This document shows, in pieces, positions 27,026-35,587 of a stretch of 64,000 nucleotides of DNA. A program made the translations under genes and the position numbers. The stretch is from the NCBI RefSeq assembly GCF_028622115.1, contig NZ_CP097263.1, positions 2,170,001-2,234,000 of the forward strand, written 5' to 3'. The stretch is from Kutzneria chonburiensis (GTDB taxonomy: Bacteria; Actinomycetota; Actinomycetes; Mycobacteriales; Pseudonocardiaceae). Numbering within the stretch: the first letter of the stretch is position 1; every line of letters starts with the position of its first letter. The notes under the pieces are model-generated. The model was given only the letters and a program-made list of their open reading frames with translations. It did not search any database and was not told where the DNA came from.

Positions 27026-30000
27026 TCGATCAGCTCGAGCAGCCGTTCCCGAACCTGCCGGGCGTTGCTGAGATCGGTCTCGGCCGTGAGCAGCGCACGG
27101 CATTCGCTGTTGGCCGCCAGGGCCTCGTCCAGGTCGGTTCCCGAGAAGGTGCGGGACATCGCGAAGGCGTGCAAGGCGGTGGCTCGGGCGGTGTCCGCGA
27201 CGTCGGCGTCCGCCGCCAGGGCCCGGGCCCGGTCGGCTTGAACCACGCCCGCCGACACCCGGTCCGACAGGCACAGCGCCATGGCCAGGGTGGCACGCCA
27301 CAGGACGTGATGGTCGGCATCGGCGGTTTCGGCGACGGCGTCCACCCATCGCTCGCCAAGGTCAGCCGCGTCCGCGCAGTTGTCGTCCCGCAGCAGGGCG
27401 AAGAGAAGTCCGAACAGTGCGCCCATGAACGCCATCCGGTCGCCACCGACCCGGTGCCGGCCGGGATGGTCGGCCACTGCGCGTGTGAGTAGGCCGATGA
27501 CCTCCGCCACGGGCGCGCCGGCGGCTTGGCGGACCGCGCCCAGCACGCCGAGGGCCCTGGCCACCAGCTCCGGATCACCTTGCTGCTCCCGGATCGTGAC
27601 CGCTTCGCGCAGCATGCTCGTCGCCTCGACGAGCTGACCGTCGGGCGCCAGCGTCGCGCCGAGCTGTTCGAGGTGGTGGGCCAGCCGATGCGCTGTTCCC
27701 GGGTTGCGCTCGACCATCGATCGGGACAGCTCGACGGCGCGGCGGCGCACGGCGAGCTCGTCCGCCGCCCGCCCGGCTTCGTCCAGTCTGGCCGCGTGGT
27801 CGTCGAGCTGGCCGACCAGCAGCTCGGCCAGCGACCAGTCGGCGCTCAGGCGCACCGCGAGCTCGTAGGCCTCGTCCAACACCGGCGCGGCCCGCTCCCA
27901 CTCGCCGACGCGATCGAGGATCTTGGCCAGGCCGACCAGACACCGGGCCAGACTGGGCAGGTGCGGGACGGGGTGGCCGCGGACGATGTCGACGGCCTGC
28001 CGGGCCAGGGCCTCGGCCGTGCTGAAGTCGCCCGTGCTGGCGTGTTCGTCGGCGACGATCAGCAGTGTCGAGGCATAGCGGTCGGCGTGGGCGGCCGGAT
28101 TGCTCTCGGCCAGCCGGGCGGCGGACTCGAGTGCCTCGCGGCGATGGTGTTCGCTCTCCCGTGCCTGTCCCTCGTCGCGCAGGCAGGCGGCCAGCAGGCT
28201 GTGCATCGCCGACTGCTCGGTCTCGAACGCGGCGGGGTTGTGGCGCCGGATCTCGTCGAACGCCGCGATCGCCCGGCGCAGCACCGGCAGCGCTTCGGCA
28301 CGCCGGTCAATGGAAGCGGTGAGGGCCTGGCCCAATGCGCCGAGCGCGGCGGCCCGGGCGGAGTCGGCGGATGGGGCGTGGTGGTCGAGTGTTCGCAGCG
28401 CCGCTTCAGCCATTTCGACGGCGTCGTCGGCCAACCCGACGGCCACGAGCACCTGGCTGGTGCCGGTCAGCATGACGGCCAGTTCAACGGGGTCGTTCGG
28501 GCCATCGTGCAATGTCCGGGCCAGCGCTGTGGCTTCACGGCACAGTTCGACCGCCCGTTCCACGGCGCCGGCCCACCACGCTCGGGTCGCGAGTGAGACA
28601 AGCATCGACGCCTTGGCGATTCCGTCGGCCTGTTCGAGCGCGCGGCCCAGCAGCGACTCGACCACCGCGAACATGCCGGCATCGAGGTTGATGTCGCGGG
28701 CGGGAAACGTGTTGGCCACGGCGATCAGGGCCTTGGGCGCCAGGTGGGTGAGCGCGGTGAGCGCCGCGCCGCCCGCGTCGAGGGCCAACCGCGGGTCGGC
28801 CAGCAGCAGCGTTTCGAGGTGGGCGGCGACGTGCGGGTGGCGTCCGGGGGCCGACGCCGCGGCGAGGAAGGTGATCGCACGGTCGACGCCGGTCGGCGGG
28901 GAGCCGTCGGCGGGCCGGGCCAGCAGGGCGTCGAGGTCGGCGGTGGCCCACGGTTGGGCTTGCAGGGTCAGGGCCAGGAAGTCCTCGGCCAGGCGGTCGG
29001 GCAGCAGTGGTTGCAGTACGTGATCGGCGGCGGGATAGCAGTACGAGTGGTCCATCAACACAGTCGCCGCGTCCGGCATGAACGAGAGGGCCTGGGCGGC
29101 TTCGGCGTAAGGGCGAGCGCCGATGAGGCAGGCGGCGAAGACGGTGCGGCGCATGGCATTCGGCACCGTGCGGAAGTCGGGGCGTTCGAGCAGACGGACC
29201 CAGTGGGCTTCCTCGCGGTCGAGCAGATACGCCGACAGGTCGCCGGGCTCCGTGGGCGGCGCGACCTGGCGGAGGTGAGCGTCGACGGCCACCAGGGCGG
29301 CCATGTGCAGGGACAGCGCGAGGCCGAGGTCCGGGTGATCGAGATCGGCCGGCGGAATGATCCCCTCGGCGTCGGAGACGCCGAGAGCACGGGCGAAGGA
29401 GTCGCGGGCCAGGGCGAAGACCCGGGCTCGATCGTCGACGGTTGAGGCCAGCGCGGGCAGGGACAGCTCGGCGGAAGTGGCCTGGCGACTCGACAGCTCG
29501 TGGCGCAGCGCCGGCCAAGGGGACGTGGATCGGGCCAGCAGGAGGAACCGGGTACGGCGGCGGGGATCGGTGTGGCGGTCGACCAGGGCCACGAGGTCGG
29601 TGTGCGGGATGCGGTCGGCGTAGTCCACGACCACCACCAGATCGCCGCGTTGGCCGGTGGTGCCCCAGCTCGCCTCGACCTGCCAGCCCGCGGCGGCGGA
29701 GTCCGTGGCGAATCGGCGGCCCAACCGGGTCTTGCCCTGACCGCCCGGGCCGTGCAGCCACAGCGCGGACACCCGGGCTTCGCCCTCGCGCCACGCGGAC
29801 AGTCGACGCAGCTCGTCGACCCGTCCGGTGAACTCGACGATCTCGTTCTCGGTGACCAGCAGCTGGCTCGGGCGATCGACGAACCGGACGGGGTCGACGA
29901 CGGCCGGTGGCGCAGCGGTCGCCGCGTCGAAAGCCCGTAGCCAGTAGGCGGCATGCCGCTTCTCGGGGTCGAGACCATCGGACCGGCCCGCCGCCAGGCA

Positions 30001-30261
30001 CCCGACCACGAACGCCTCGACGGTCTCCCGCCGGGGACTGGTCCTGCCCAGCAGCAGATCGCTGAAGGTGGACCGGCCGATCCCGGTTCCGCCCTGGCCA
30101 GCGTGACCGCGCAGCTGAGCCTTCTTGGTGATCTCCCGATAGGACGGTGTCCCCAGTTCGGCCCGCAGCTGATGCAGCACGTCGAGCCATGGCCGCGCCG
30201 GCACAACCCGCCCCCTGTCCGGTGTGTCCGGCCGGACCAACCGGACGACCGGGACTCCCAC
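27010..30261 (-). CDS. HTH-STAND NTPase-TPR signalling protein
   Basis: A 1083-residue protein. Residues 28-90 form an XRE-like helix-turn-helix (YREITKKAQL then GRSTFSDLLLGRTSPRRETV). A STAND-type NTPase follows with Walker A GPGGQGKTR (171-179) and Walker B DLVVVVDYAD (207-216), then an RxxR-like segment FLLLARS. The C-terminal half (about 500-1083) is helical TPR-like, with repeats such as AVELCREATALARTL and ARAAALGALGQALTAS. STAND proteins are latent switches that oligomerise when the repeats sense a ligand; relatives act in transcription control and in antiphage defence. It is divergent from a 61-residue membrane protein. The GTG start is plausible but not certain. Confidence 0.85.
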   Translation of the reverse strand: MGVPVVRLVRPDTPDRGRVVPARPWLDVLHQLRAELGTPSYREITKKAQLRGHAGQGGTGIGRSTFSDLLLGRTSPRRETVEAFVVGCLAAGRSDGLDPEKRHAAYWLRAFDAATAAPPAVVDPVRFVDRPSQLLVTENEIVEFTGRVDELRRLSAWREGEARVSALWLHGPGGQGKTRLGRRFATDSAAAGWQVEASWGTTGQRGDLVVVVDYADRIPHTDLVALVDRHTDPRRRTRFLLLARSTSPWPALRHELSSRQATSAELSLPALASTVDDRARVFALARDSFARALGVSDAEGIIPPADLDHPDLGLALSLHMAALVAVDAHLRQVAPPTEPGDLSAYLLDREEAHWVRLLERPDFRTVPNAMRRTVFAACLIGARPYAEAAQALSFMPDAATVLMDHSYCYPAADHVLQPLLPDRLAEDFLALTLQAQPWATADLDALLARPADGSPPTGVDRAITFLAAASAPGRHPHVAAHLETLLLADPRLALDAGGAALTALTHLAPKALIAVANTFPARDINLDAGMFAVVESLLGRALEQADGIAKASMLVSLATRAWWAGAVERAVELCREATALARTLHDGPNDPVELAVMLTGTSQVLVAVGLADDAVEMAEAALRTLDHHAPSADSARAAALGALGQALTASIDRRAEALPVLRRAIAAFDEIRRHNPAAFETEQSAMHSLLAACLRDEGQARESEHHRREALESAARLAESNPAAHADRYASTLLIVADEHASTGDFSTAEALARQAVDIVRGHPVPHLPSLARCLVGLAKILDRVGEWERAAPVLDEAYELAVRLSADWSLAELLVGQLDDHAARLDEAGRAADELAVRRRAVELSRSMVERNPGTAHRLAHHLEQLGATLAPDGQLVEATSMLREAVTIREQQGDPELVARALGVLGAVRQAAGAPVAEVIGLLTRAVADHPGRHRVGGDRMAFMGALFGLLFALLRDDNCADAADLGERWVDAVAETADADHHVLWRATLAMALCLSDRVSAGVVQADRARALAADADVADTARATALHAFAMSRTFSGTDLDEALAANSECRALLTAETDLSNARQVRERLLELIDQNRT

Positions 30262-30296
30262 GCTGGATCACGTCCACCGATGAAGGGAGAAAACCG

Positions 30297-30482
30297 ATGT
30301 GGTCCACGGCTTTCGACGCCATCACCGCCGCGGCCGCCTGGCCGTGGCTGGATCCGCTGACGACGGTGCTGCACACGGTGGGCAGCGTGCTCGGGCTCGC
30401 CGTCACCGTGCGTCAGATGATCCAGTGGCAACGCGACCAGCATCGCGGCCGTGCCGTCGGCCGTTACCGACGCCGGCGGTGA
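30297..30482 (+). CDS. Tiny single-pass membrane protein
   Basis: A 61-residue protein (MWSTAFDAITAAAAWPWLDP at the start). An amphipathic N-terminus leads into one membrane helix (LTTVLHTVGSVLGLAVTV, about 20-37) and a strongly basic tail (QWQRDQHRGRAVGRYRRRR). ATG is preceded by AAGGGAGA at good spacing, and third-position GC is high, so it is probably real. It is divergent from the STAND NTPase gene with only 35 bases between start codons, and ends in a strong terminator. It could be a membrane partner or effector of the STAND protein; this is inference from position. Confidence 0.6.
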   Translation: MWSTAFDAITAAAAWPWLDPLTTVLHTVGSVLGLAVTVRQMIQWQRDQHRGRAVGRYRRRR

Positions 30483-30492
30483 GAAGAACACG

Positions 30493-30525
30493 GAAAGGCC
30501 CCGGTCCCAGGGACCGGGGCCTTTC
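30493..30525. terminator. strong bidirectional terminator
   Basis: A perfect 15-bp stem, GAAAGGCCCCGGTCC (30493-30507) and its complement (30511-30525), with a 3-base loop. It lies between the convergent tiny membrane-protein and M4 protease genes. The A and T ends give it a U-rich flank in both directions. Confidence 0.9.
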
Positions 30526-30536
30526 ACACGGCGCGA

Positions 30537-32111
30537 CTAGTTGACGTTGACGCCGCTCCACGCGGCGGCGACGGCCTTGTACTCGGCGCTGCCGGTGCCG
30601 CCGTAGAGGTCGGCGGCGGCCGCGAGGGTGCCGGTGCGGGCCTGGGCGTACTTGGTGGTGGAGACGAACTTCGTGGTCAGGGCGCGGAACCAGATGGCCT
30701 GGGCCTTGGCGATGCCGATGCCGGTCAGCTTGGCGCCGTTGGAGGTCGGGCTGTTGTAGTTGACGCCGTTGATCGTCTTGGCGCCGCTGCCCTCGGCCAG
30801 CAGGTAGAAGAAGTGGTTGGCCACGCCGGAGGAGTAGTGCACGTCCTTGTTGCCGACGGTGGAGGACCAGTAGTCGGCCGAGTTGCCGTCCTTGGAGGGC
30901 TGGTCCATGTAGCGCAGCGGCTTGCCGTTGCCGAAGATGTCGATCTTCTCGCCGATCAGGTAGTCGCCGACGTCGGAGGCGTTCTTGGCGTAGAACTCGA
31001 CGGCGGTGCCGAAGATGTCACTGGTGCCCTCGTTGAGGCCGCCGGACTCGCCGGAGTAGACCAGGCCGGCGGTGGCCGAGGTGACGCCGTGCGACATCTC
31101 GTGGCCGGCGACGTCGATGGCGGTCAGCGGGTGGGCGTTGCCGGAGCCGTCGCCGTAGGTCATGCAGAAGCAGCTGTCGTCCCAGAAGGCGTTGACGTAG
31201 CTGTTGCCGTAGTGCACCTTGCTCAGCGCGCCGACACCGTTGTTCTTGATGCCGTTGCGCCCGAAGGTGTTCTTGTAGAAGTCCCACGTCTCGGCGGCGC
31301 CGTAGGCGGCGTCGGCGGCCGCGGTGTTGACCGTGGTGGCCTTGCCGTCGCCGAAGACGTTGTTGGTGCTGGTCGCCAGGGTGCCGGTGCCGGAACCGTG
31401 GTTGAGGGTGTTGACCTGCTGGTTGCCCCGCGAGCCGTCCTTGAGCTGGTACGTGCTGCCGGACTGGGTCGTGGTGAGGGTGACCTTGCCGGAGTACTCG
31501 GTGTTGCCGGTGCCGGTGGCCTCCTCGATCCCGTTGTAGGAGTACAGCACCTTGCCGGTGGCGGCGTCGGTGAACACGTGCTGCTGGATCGGCGTCTGGT
31601 CGGCCTGCACACCGGTGACCACGGTCTCGTACGCCAACGTGGGCGCGGTGTCGACCGCGTAGACCACCAGCTGCGGGGCGGACTTGGCCAGGTTGGTTCC
31701 GGTCACCGAGGCCAGGGCGTCGGCCGCGGCGACGTTGGCCGACAGCTTGGGCGCGGCCGCGGGGGCGAGGCGGGCGGTGTTGGCGTAGGTGACGTGGCTG
31801 ACCGCGCCGGCCGCGGACTGGTCGACGATCAGATCGCCGCCGAGCACCTTCAGACCGTTGTAGGTGCGGTCGTAGCGCAGGTGCCGGGTACCGTTCGCGT
31901 CGGTGACGACGTCCTTGACGACCAGCTTCTCCTGGCTGCCGAGCCCGAGCGTGCCCGCCAGCGCGGGCGCCTGGTCGGCCGCCGCCTGCAGCGCCGCCTG
32001 GTGGGCGACGAGCGGGTTGACCGGCGCCGCGGTGGCGGTGGTGTACCCGGCGACGGAGCTGAGCAGGGCCGCCGCGGTGGCCGCGGCGCAGCACAGGGTC
32101 ACACGTTTCAT
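30537..32111 (-). CDS. Secreted M4 (thermolysin-like) metalloprotease
   Basis: A 524-residue preproprotease. Signal peptide MKRVTLCCAAATAAALLSSV; FTP/PepSY propeptide to about residue 200 (DRTYNGLKVLGGDLIVDQ); catalytic domain with the zinc site GHEMSHGV near 345 (HExxH) and the third ligand in GGLNEGTSDIFG near 368; then the His of the active site in KDVHYSSGVANHFFYL. The C-terminal end is the thermolysin helical domain (AAADLYG). The ATG was chosen because the preceding in-frame residues are not a signal peptide. The enzyme is exported, self-processed and calcium/zinc dependent by family. Confidence 0.95.
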   Translation of the reverse strand: MKRVTLCCAAATAAALLSSVAGYTTATAAPVNPLVAHQAALQAAADQAPALAGTLGLGSQEKLVVKDVVTDANGTRHLRYDRTYNGLKVLGGDLIVDQSAAGAVSHVTYANTARLAPAAAPKLSANVAAADALASVTGTNLAKSAPQLVVYAVDTAPTLAYETVVTGVQADQTPIQQHVFTDAATGKVLYSYNGIEEATGTGNTEYSGKVTLTTTQSGSTYQLKDGSRGNQQVNTLNHGSGTGTLATSTNNVFGDGKATTVNTAAADAAYGAAETWDFYKNTFGRNGIKNNGVGALSKVHYGNSYVNAFWDDSCFCMTYGDGSGNAHPLTAIDVAGHEMSHGVTSATAGLVYSGESGGLNEGTSDIFGTAVEFYAKNASDVGDYLIGEKIDIFGNGKPLRYMDQPSKDGNSADYWSSTVGNKDVHYSSGVANHFFYLLAEGSGAKTINGVNYNSPTSNGAKLTGIGIAKAQAIWFRALTTKFVSTTKYAQARTGTLAAAADLYGGTGSAEYKAVAAAWSGVNVN

Positions 32112-32293
32112 CGAGTCTCCTCGTTCCTGGTGCAGGGATGTCCGTCGCCGCGCAAAACCTGCGATTAGGTACGGAACGGACATCGGGAACGAGTTCGATC
32201 CTGCCGAGAAGCGAACACGGTACGTAATAGGGAAATCCCTTGCAGTCACCGGGCATCGTTGACTGTTAAGGCTGCCCACGGAGGGGGATCACT

Positions 32294-33034
32294 GTGCGTC
32301 ACGTCGAGGTGGGTCCGGACGGGGCCCGCATGCGGTGGGTGGAGCTGGCCGGTGACGGCCCGCCGGCGGTGTACCTGCACGGGCTGGGCTCCTCGTCGCC
32401 GGCCTACTTCGCGCAGGTCGCGGCGGCCACCGGGGATCGGTCGCTGCTGGTCGACCTGCTGGGTTTCGGACTGAGCGACCGGCCGGCGGCGTTCGGGTAC
32501 AGCATGGAGGAACACGCCGACACGGTCGCCGAGCTGCTACGCAGCGTAAATCTGGACCGGGTGCGGGTGGTCGCGCACAGCATGGGCGGGGCGATCGCGA
32601 TCCTGCTTGCGGAGCGTCACCCCGCGCTGGTCGGCGAGCTCATCCTGGCCGAGCCGAACCTGCGTCCGGCCGAGCCGAAGGCGCTCAGTGCCCGCATCGC
32701 CCGCTACGACGAGCAGGAGTACGTGCAGACCATGCACGGCCGGATCCTGTCGGTGATCGGCAGCGAATGGGCCGCCACCGCGCGGCAGGCCGACCCGACG
32801 GCCATGTACCGCAGCGCGGCGTCGCTGGCCGGGCCCCGGGACCGCTGGTACGCGCACAGCCTGTGCGCGCTGGACATCCCGCGCACCTATCTGCTGGGAG
32901 AGTTGACCACGCGGCCGCCGGACGTGGACACGCTGGTCGAGGCCGGCGTGTCGGTGGCGGTGATCCCCGGCGGCGGCCACAACATGATGCTGGACAACCC
33001 CAAGGCGTTCGTGGAGGCGCTCACCCGATGCTGA
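32294..33034 (+). CDS. Alpha/beta hydrolase (first gene of detoxification-like operon)
   Basis: A 246-residue hydrolase. YLHGLGSSSPAYF (residues 24-36) is the oxyanion region, DLLGFGLSDRP follows near 55-65, AHSMGGAIAIL near 95-105 carries the Ser nucleophile, and GGGHNMMLDNP near 227-237 the His. GTG is preceded by ACGGAGGGGGATC, a strong ribosome site. Its stop overlaps the amidohydrolase start by 7 bases. The substrate is unknown; the operon companions suggest handling of a hydrophobic natural product or xenobiotic (inference). Confidence 0.88.
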   Translation: MRHVEVGPDGARMRWVELAGDGPPAVYLHGLGSSSPAYFAQVAAATGDRSLLVDLLGFGLSDRPAAFGYSMEEHADTVAELLRSVNLDRVRVVAHSMGGAIAILLAERHPALVGELILAEPNLRPAEPKALSARIARYDEQEYVQTMHGRILSVIGSEWAATARQADPTAMYRSAASLAGPRDRWYAHSLCALDIPRTYLLGELTTRPPDVDTLVEAGVSVAVIPGGGHNMMLDNPKAFVEALTRC

Positions 33035-34371
33035 CGCTCGTGTCCACACAGGACACTCCGACCACCCGGCTGCTGATCAAGGGCGGCACGATCATCAGCA
33101 TGGACCCGGCGGTCGGCGACCTCGCCCCCGGCGACCTGCTCGTCACCGACGGCGTGATCACCGAGATCGCCCCGCACCTCGACGCCCCCGGCGCCGAGGT
33201 CATCGACGCCACCGACCGCATCGTGATGCCCGGGTTCGTCGACACCCACCGGCACACCTGGCAGACCGCGTTTCGCGGCATCGGCGCCGACTGGACGTTC
33301 GCCGAGTACCTGGCGGCCATGCACGGCACGCTCAAACCGCTCTACCGGCCCGAGGAGATCTATCTCGGCGTGCTGGCCGGCCGGCTGGAGGCGGTCAACT
33401 CCGGCATCACCACCATGCTGGACTGGTTCCACGCCGACCTGTCGCCCGAGCACGTCGACGCCGCCATCGAGGGCCTCGACGAGTCCGACGGCCGCTCGAT
33501 CTTCTGCTACGGCGCCGGATTCGGCTCACCCGACCCGATCGACGCCGACCTGCGGCGCGTGCGGCACAACCTGCACGACGACGACGCCAGGGTGACCATG
33601 GCGCTGGGGCTGCGCGGCCCGCAACTGACCACAATGGACGTCACCGCCGCCGACCTGAAGACCGCCGGCGAACTCGGCCTGCGCGCCAGCGTGCACGTCG
33701 GCTCCGGCGGCGCGCGGGGCAGCCGCCCGATCGCCGCGTTCCACGACCACGGCCTGCTGTCGGACACGCTGACCTTCGTGCACGCCAACGGAATCGACGA
33801 CGACGAGATCGCCATGATCGCCGGCTCCGGCGCGTCGGTGTCGATCAGCCCGGACGTGGAGCTGAAGATGGGCTTCGGCTGGCCGATGACCGGCCGCATG
33901 GTCGCCGCCGGCGTGCGGCCCTCGTTCTCCATCGACGACTGCCCGGCGGCCGGCGGCGACATGTTCGCCACCATGCGCACCGCGTTCGCCGTGCAGCGCG
34001 GCCTCGACGGCAGCCTCACCTCGCGTGACATCCTCGAGTTCGCCACCGTCGACGGCGCGCGGGCGTGCGGACTTTCCGCCCGAACGGGCAGTCTCTCTGT
34101 CGGCAAGGACGCCGATGTGATCCTGCTGCGGGCCGACGACCTGAGCGTCTGCCCGGTCACCAATCCGGTCGGCACGATCGTCGCCGCCGGCCATCCCGGC
34201 CTGGTCGACACGGTGTTGGTGGCCGGCAAGGTGGTCAAGCGGCACGGCCGGATGGTCCGCGACGACATCGAGCCGATCATCCTGAGCCTGCGCGGCACGC
34301 GCAACCGGATCGCCGAGGCGGCCGGTATCCCGCTCGACGGAACGTGGCGTCCCCGGACAGAATCGGAGTAA
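33028..34371 (+). CDS. Amidohydrolase family protein (TRZ/ATZ, cytosine-deaminase-like)
   Basis: A 447-residue metal-dependent hydrolase. A small beta-sandwich at both ends (LLIKGGTIISMD and VAGKVVKRHGRM) flanks a TIM barrel with the metal motif GFVDTHRHTWQT near 70-81, HVGSGG near 228 (metal His), FVHANGID near 257 and SIDDCPAAGGDMF near 309-321 with the catalytic Asp. This pattern is that of the ATZ/TRZ group, which deaminate or dechlorinate N-heterocycles. Translation is coupled to the hydrolase upstream; the glycosyltransferases follow 21 bases downstream. Confidence 0.9.
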   Translation: MLTLVSTQDTPTTRLLIKGGTIISMDPAVGDLAPGDLLVTDGVITEIAPHLDAPGAEVIDATDRIVMPGFVDTHRHTWQTAFRGIGADWTFAEYLAAMHGTLKPLYRPEEIYLGVLAGRLEAVNSGITTMLDWFHADLSPEHVDAAIEGLDESDGRSIFCYGAGFGSPDPIDADLRRVRHNLHDDDARVTMALGLRGPQLTTMDVTAADLKTAGELGLRASVHVGSGGARGSRPIAAFHDHGLLSDTLTFVHANGIDDDEIAMIAGSGASVSISPDVELKMGFGWPMTGRMVAAGVRPSFSIDDCPAAGGDMFATMRTAFAVQRGLDGSLTSRDILEFATVDGARACGLSARTGSLSVGKDADVILLRADDLSVCPVTNPVGTIVAAGHPGLVDTVLVAGKVVKRHGRMVRDDIEPIILSLRGTRNRIAEAAGIPLDGTWRPRTESE

Positions 34372-34392
34372 CACCTCTGGGGGAGTAGCAGC

Positions 34393-35586
34393 ATGCACAT
34401 CGCGTTCATCACCGCGCCCGCGTCCGGTCACGTCCTGCCCACGTTGCCGCTGGTGCAGGAGCTGACCCGGCGCGGGCACCGGGTCACCTACGCCACCTCG
34501 GCCGACTTCGCCGACATGGTCGCCGCCTCCGGCGCGCAGCTGTTCGCGCTGGACTGGTCGCCGGGCAAGGTCGCGGCGTCCAAGGGCGGGCAGACCACCG
34601 CCGAGCTGGCCGACATGCTGCTGGCCAGCATCCGCTCGACCGAGCGGGTGCTGCCCGCGGCGCACGAGCACTTCGCCGCCGACCGGCCCGACGTGATCGT
34701 GCACGACGCGATCACCGTGCTCGGCTCGATGCTCGCCGCGAAACTGGGGCTGCCGTCGGTGACGACGTTCCCCAACTTCGCCGGCAACGACAAGTTCGAC
34801 ATCGCCCGCGTGCTGCTGCCGCCCGACTTCGACCCGCAGCACCCGGTGTTCCGGCAGTTCGTCACCGAGATGCACCAGCTGGCCGCCGACTTCGATGTCC
34901 CGCCCGAGGCGGTGGCCGGCGCGGCCCAGACCGCCGAGCTCAACCTGGTGCTGCTGCCGCGCGAGTTCCAGCTGCACGGCGAGGTGTTCGGCGACGAGTT
35001 CCGCTTCATCGGCCCCTCCTTCGGCATCCGCGAGGACCAGGCCGGCGACTGGCAGCCCCCGACCGGCCGGCTGCTGTTCGTGGCGCTGGGCACCGTCGTC
35101 AACGACCGCGCCGACTTCTTCACCACCGTGATCAAGGCGTTCGCCGGCAGCGACTGGCACGTGGCCATGGCCGTCGGGCACCAGGTCGACATCGCCGAGC
35201 TGGGGGAGATCCCGGCCAACTTCGACGTGCGGCCGTTCTTCCCGCAGCCCGAAGTGCTGCGGCACGCCGACGTGTTCCTCTCCCACAGCGGCATGGGCTC
35301 CACCATGGAAGCGATCATGCGGCAGGTGCCGATCGTGTCGTACCCGCAGATTCCCGAGCAGTCGGCCAACGGCCGCCGCGTGCAGGAGCTTGGCCTGGGC
35401 CGGCTGCTGGACATCAGCCGCGACGTCGACCCGGACGAGCTGCGCCGGGTGGTCGAGGAAGTGTTGGCGGACAAGGAGATTCCCGTCAACCTGGCCGCCA
35501 TGGCCGCGCACGTCGCAGCCGCGGGCGGACCGTCGGCCGGGGCCGACGCCATCGAGCAGCTCATGGCGCGCAAGGCGGACCGCTGA
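34393..35586 (+). CDS. GT1 glycosyltransferase, macrolide (MGT) family, copy 1
   Basis: A 397-residue GT-B enzyme. N-terminal acceptor domain: ITAPASGHVLPTLPLVQEL (residues 6-24), with the catalytic His in SGH. C-terminal nucleotide-sugar domain: LLFVALGTVVN near 230, DVRPFFPQPEVLRHADVFLS, and SHSGMGSTMEAI with the diphosphate-binding His near 300. It resembles OleD/Mgt enzymes that glucosylate and inactivate macrolides or flavonoids. The next gene is a clear paralogue one base downstream. SD GGGGGAG precedes ATG. Confidence 0.92.
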   Translation: MHIAFITAPASGHVLPTLPLVQELTRRGHRVTYATSADFADMVAASGAQLFALDWSPGKVAASKGGQTTAELADMLLASIRSTERVLPAAHEHFAADRPDVIVHDAITVLGSMLAAKLGLPSVTTFPNFAGNDKFDIARVLLPPDFDPQHPVFRQFVTEMHQLAADFDVPPEAVAGAAQTAELNLVLLPREFQLHGEVFGDEFRFIGPSFGIREDQAGDWQPPTGRLLFVALGTVVNDRADFFTTVIKAFAGSDWHVAMAVGHQVDIAELGEIPANFDVRPFFPQPEVLRHADVFLSHSGMGSTMEAIMRQVPIVSYPQIPEQSANGRRVQELGLGRLLDISRDVDPDELRRVVEEVLADKEIPVNLAAMAAHVAAAGGPSAGADAIEQLMARKADR

Positions 35587-35587
35587 C

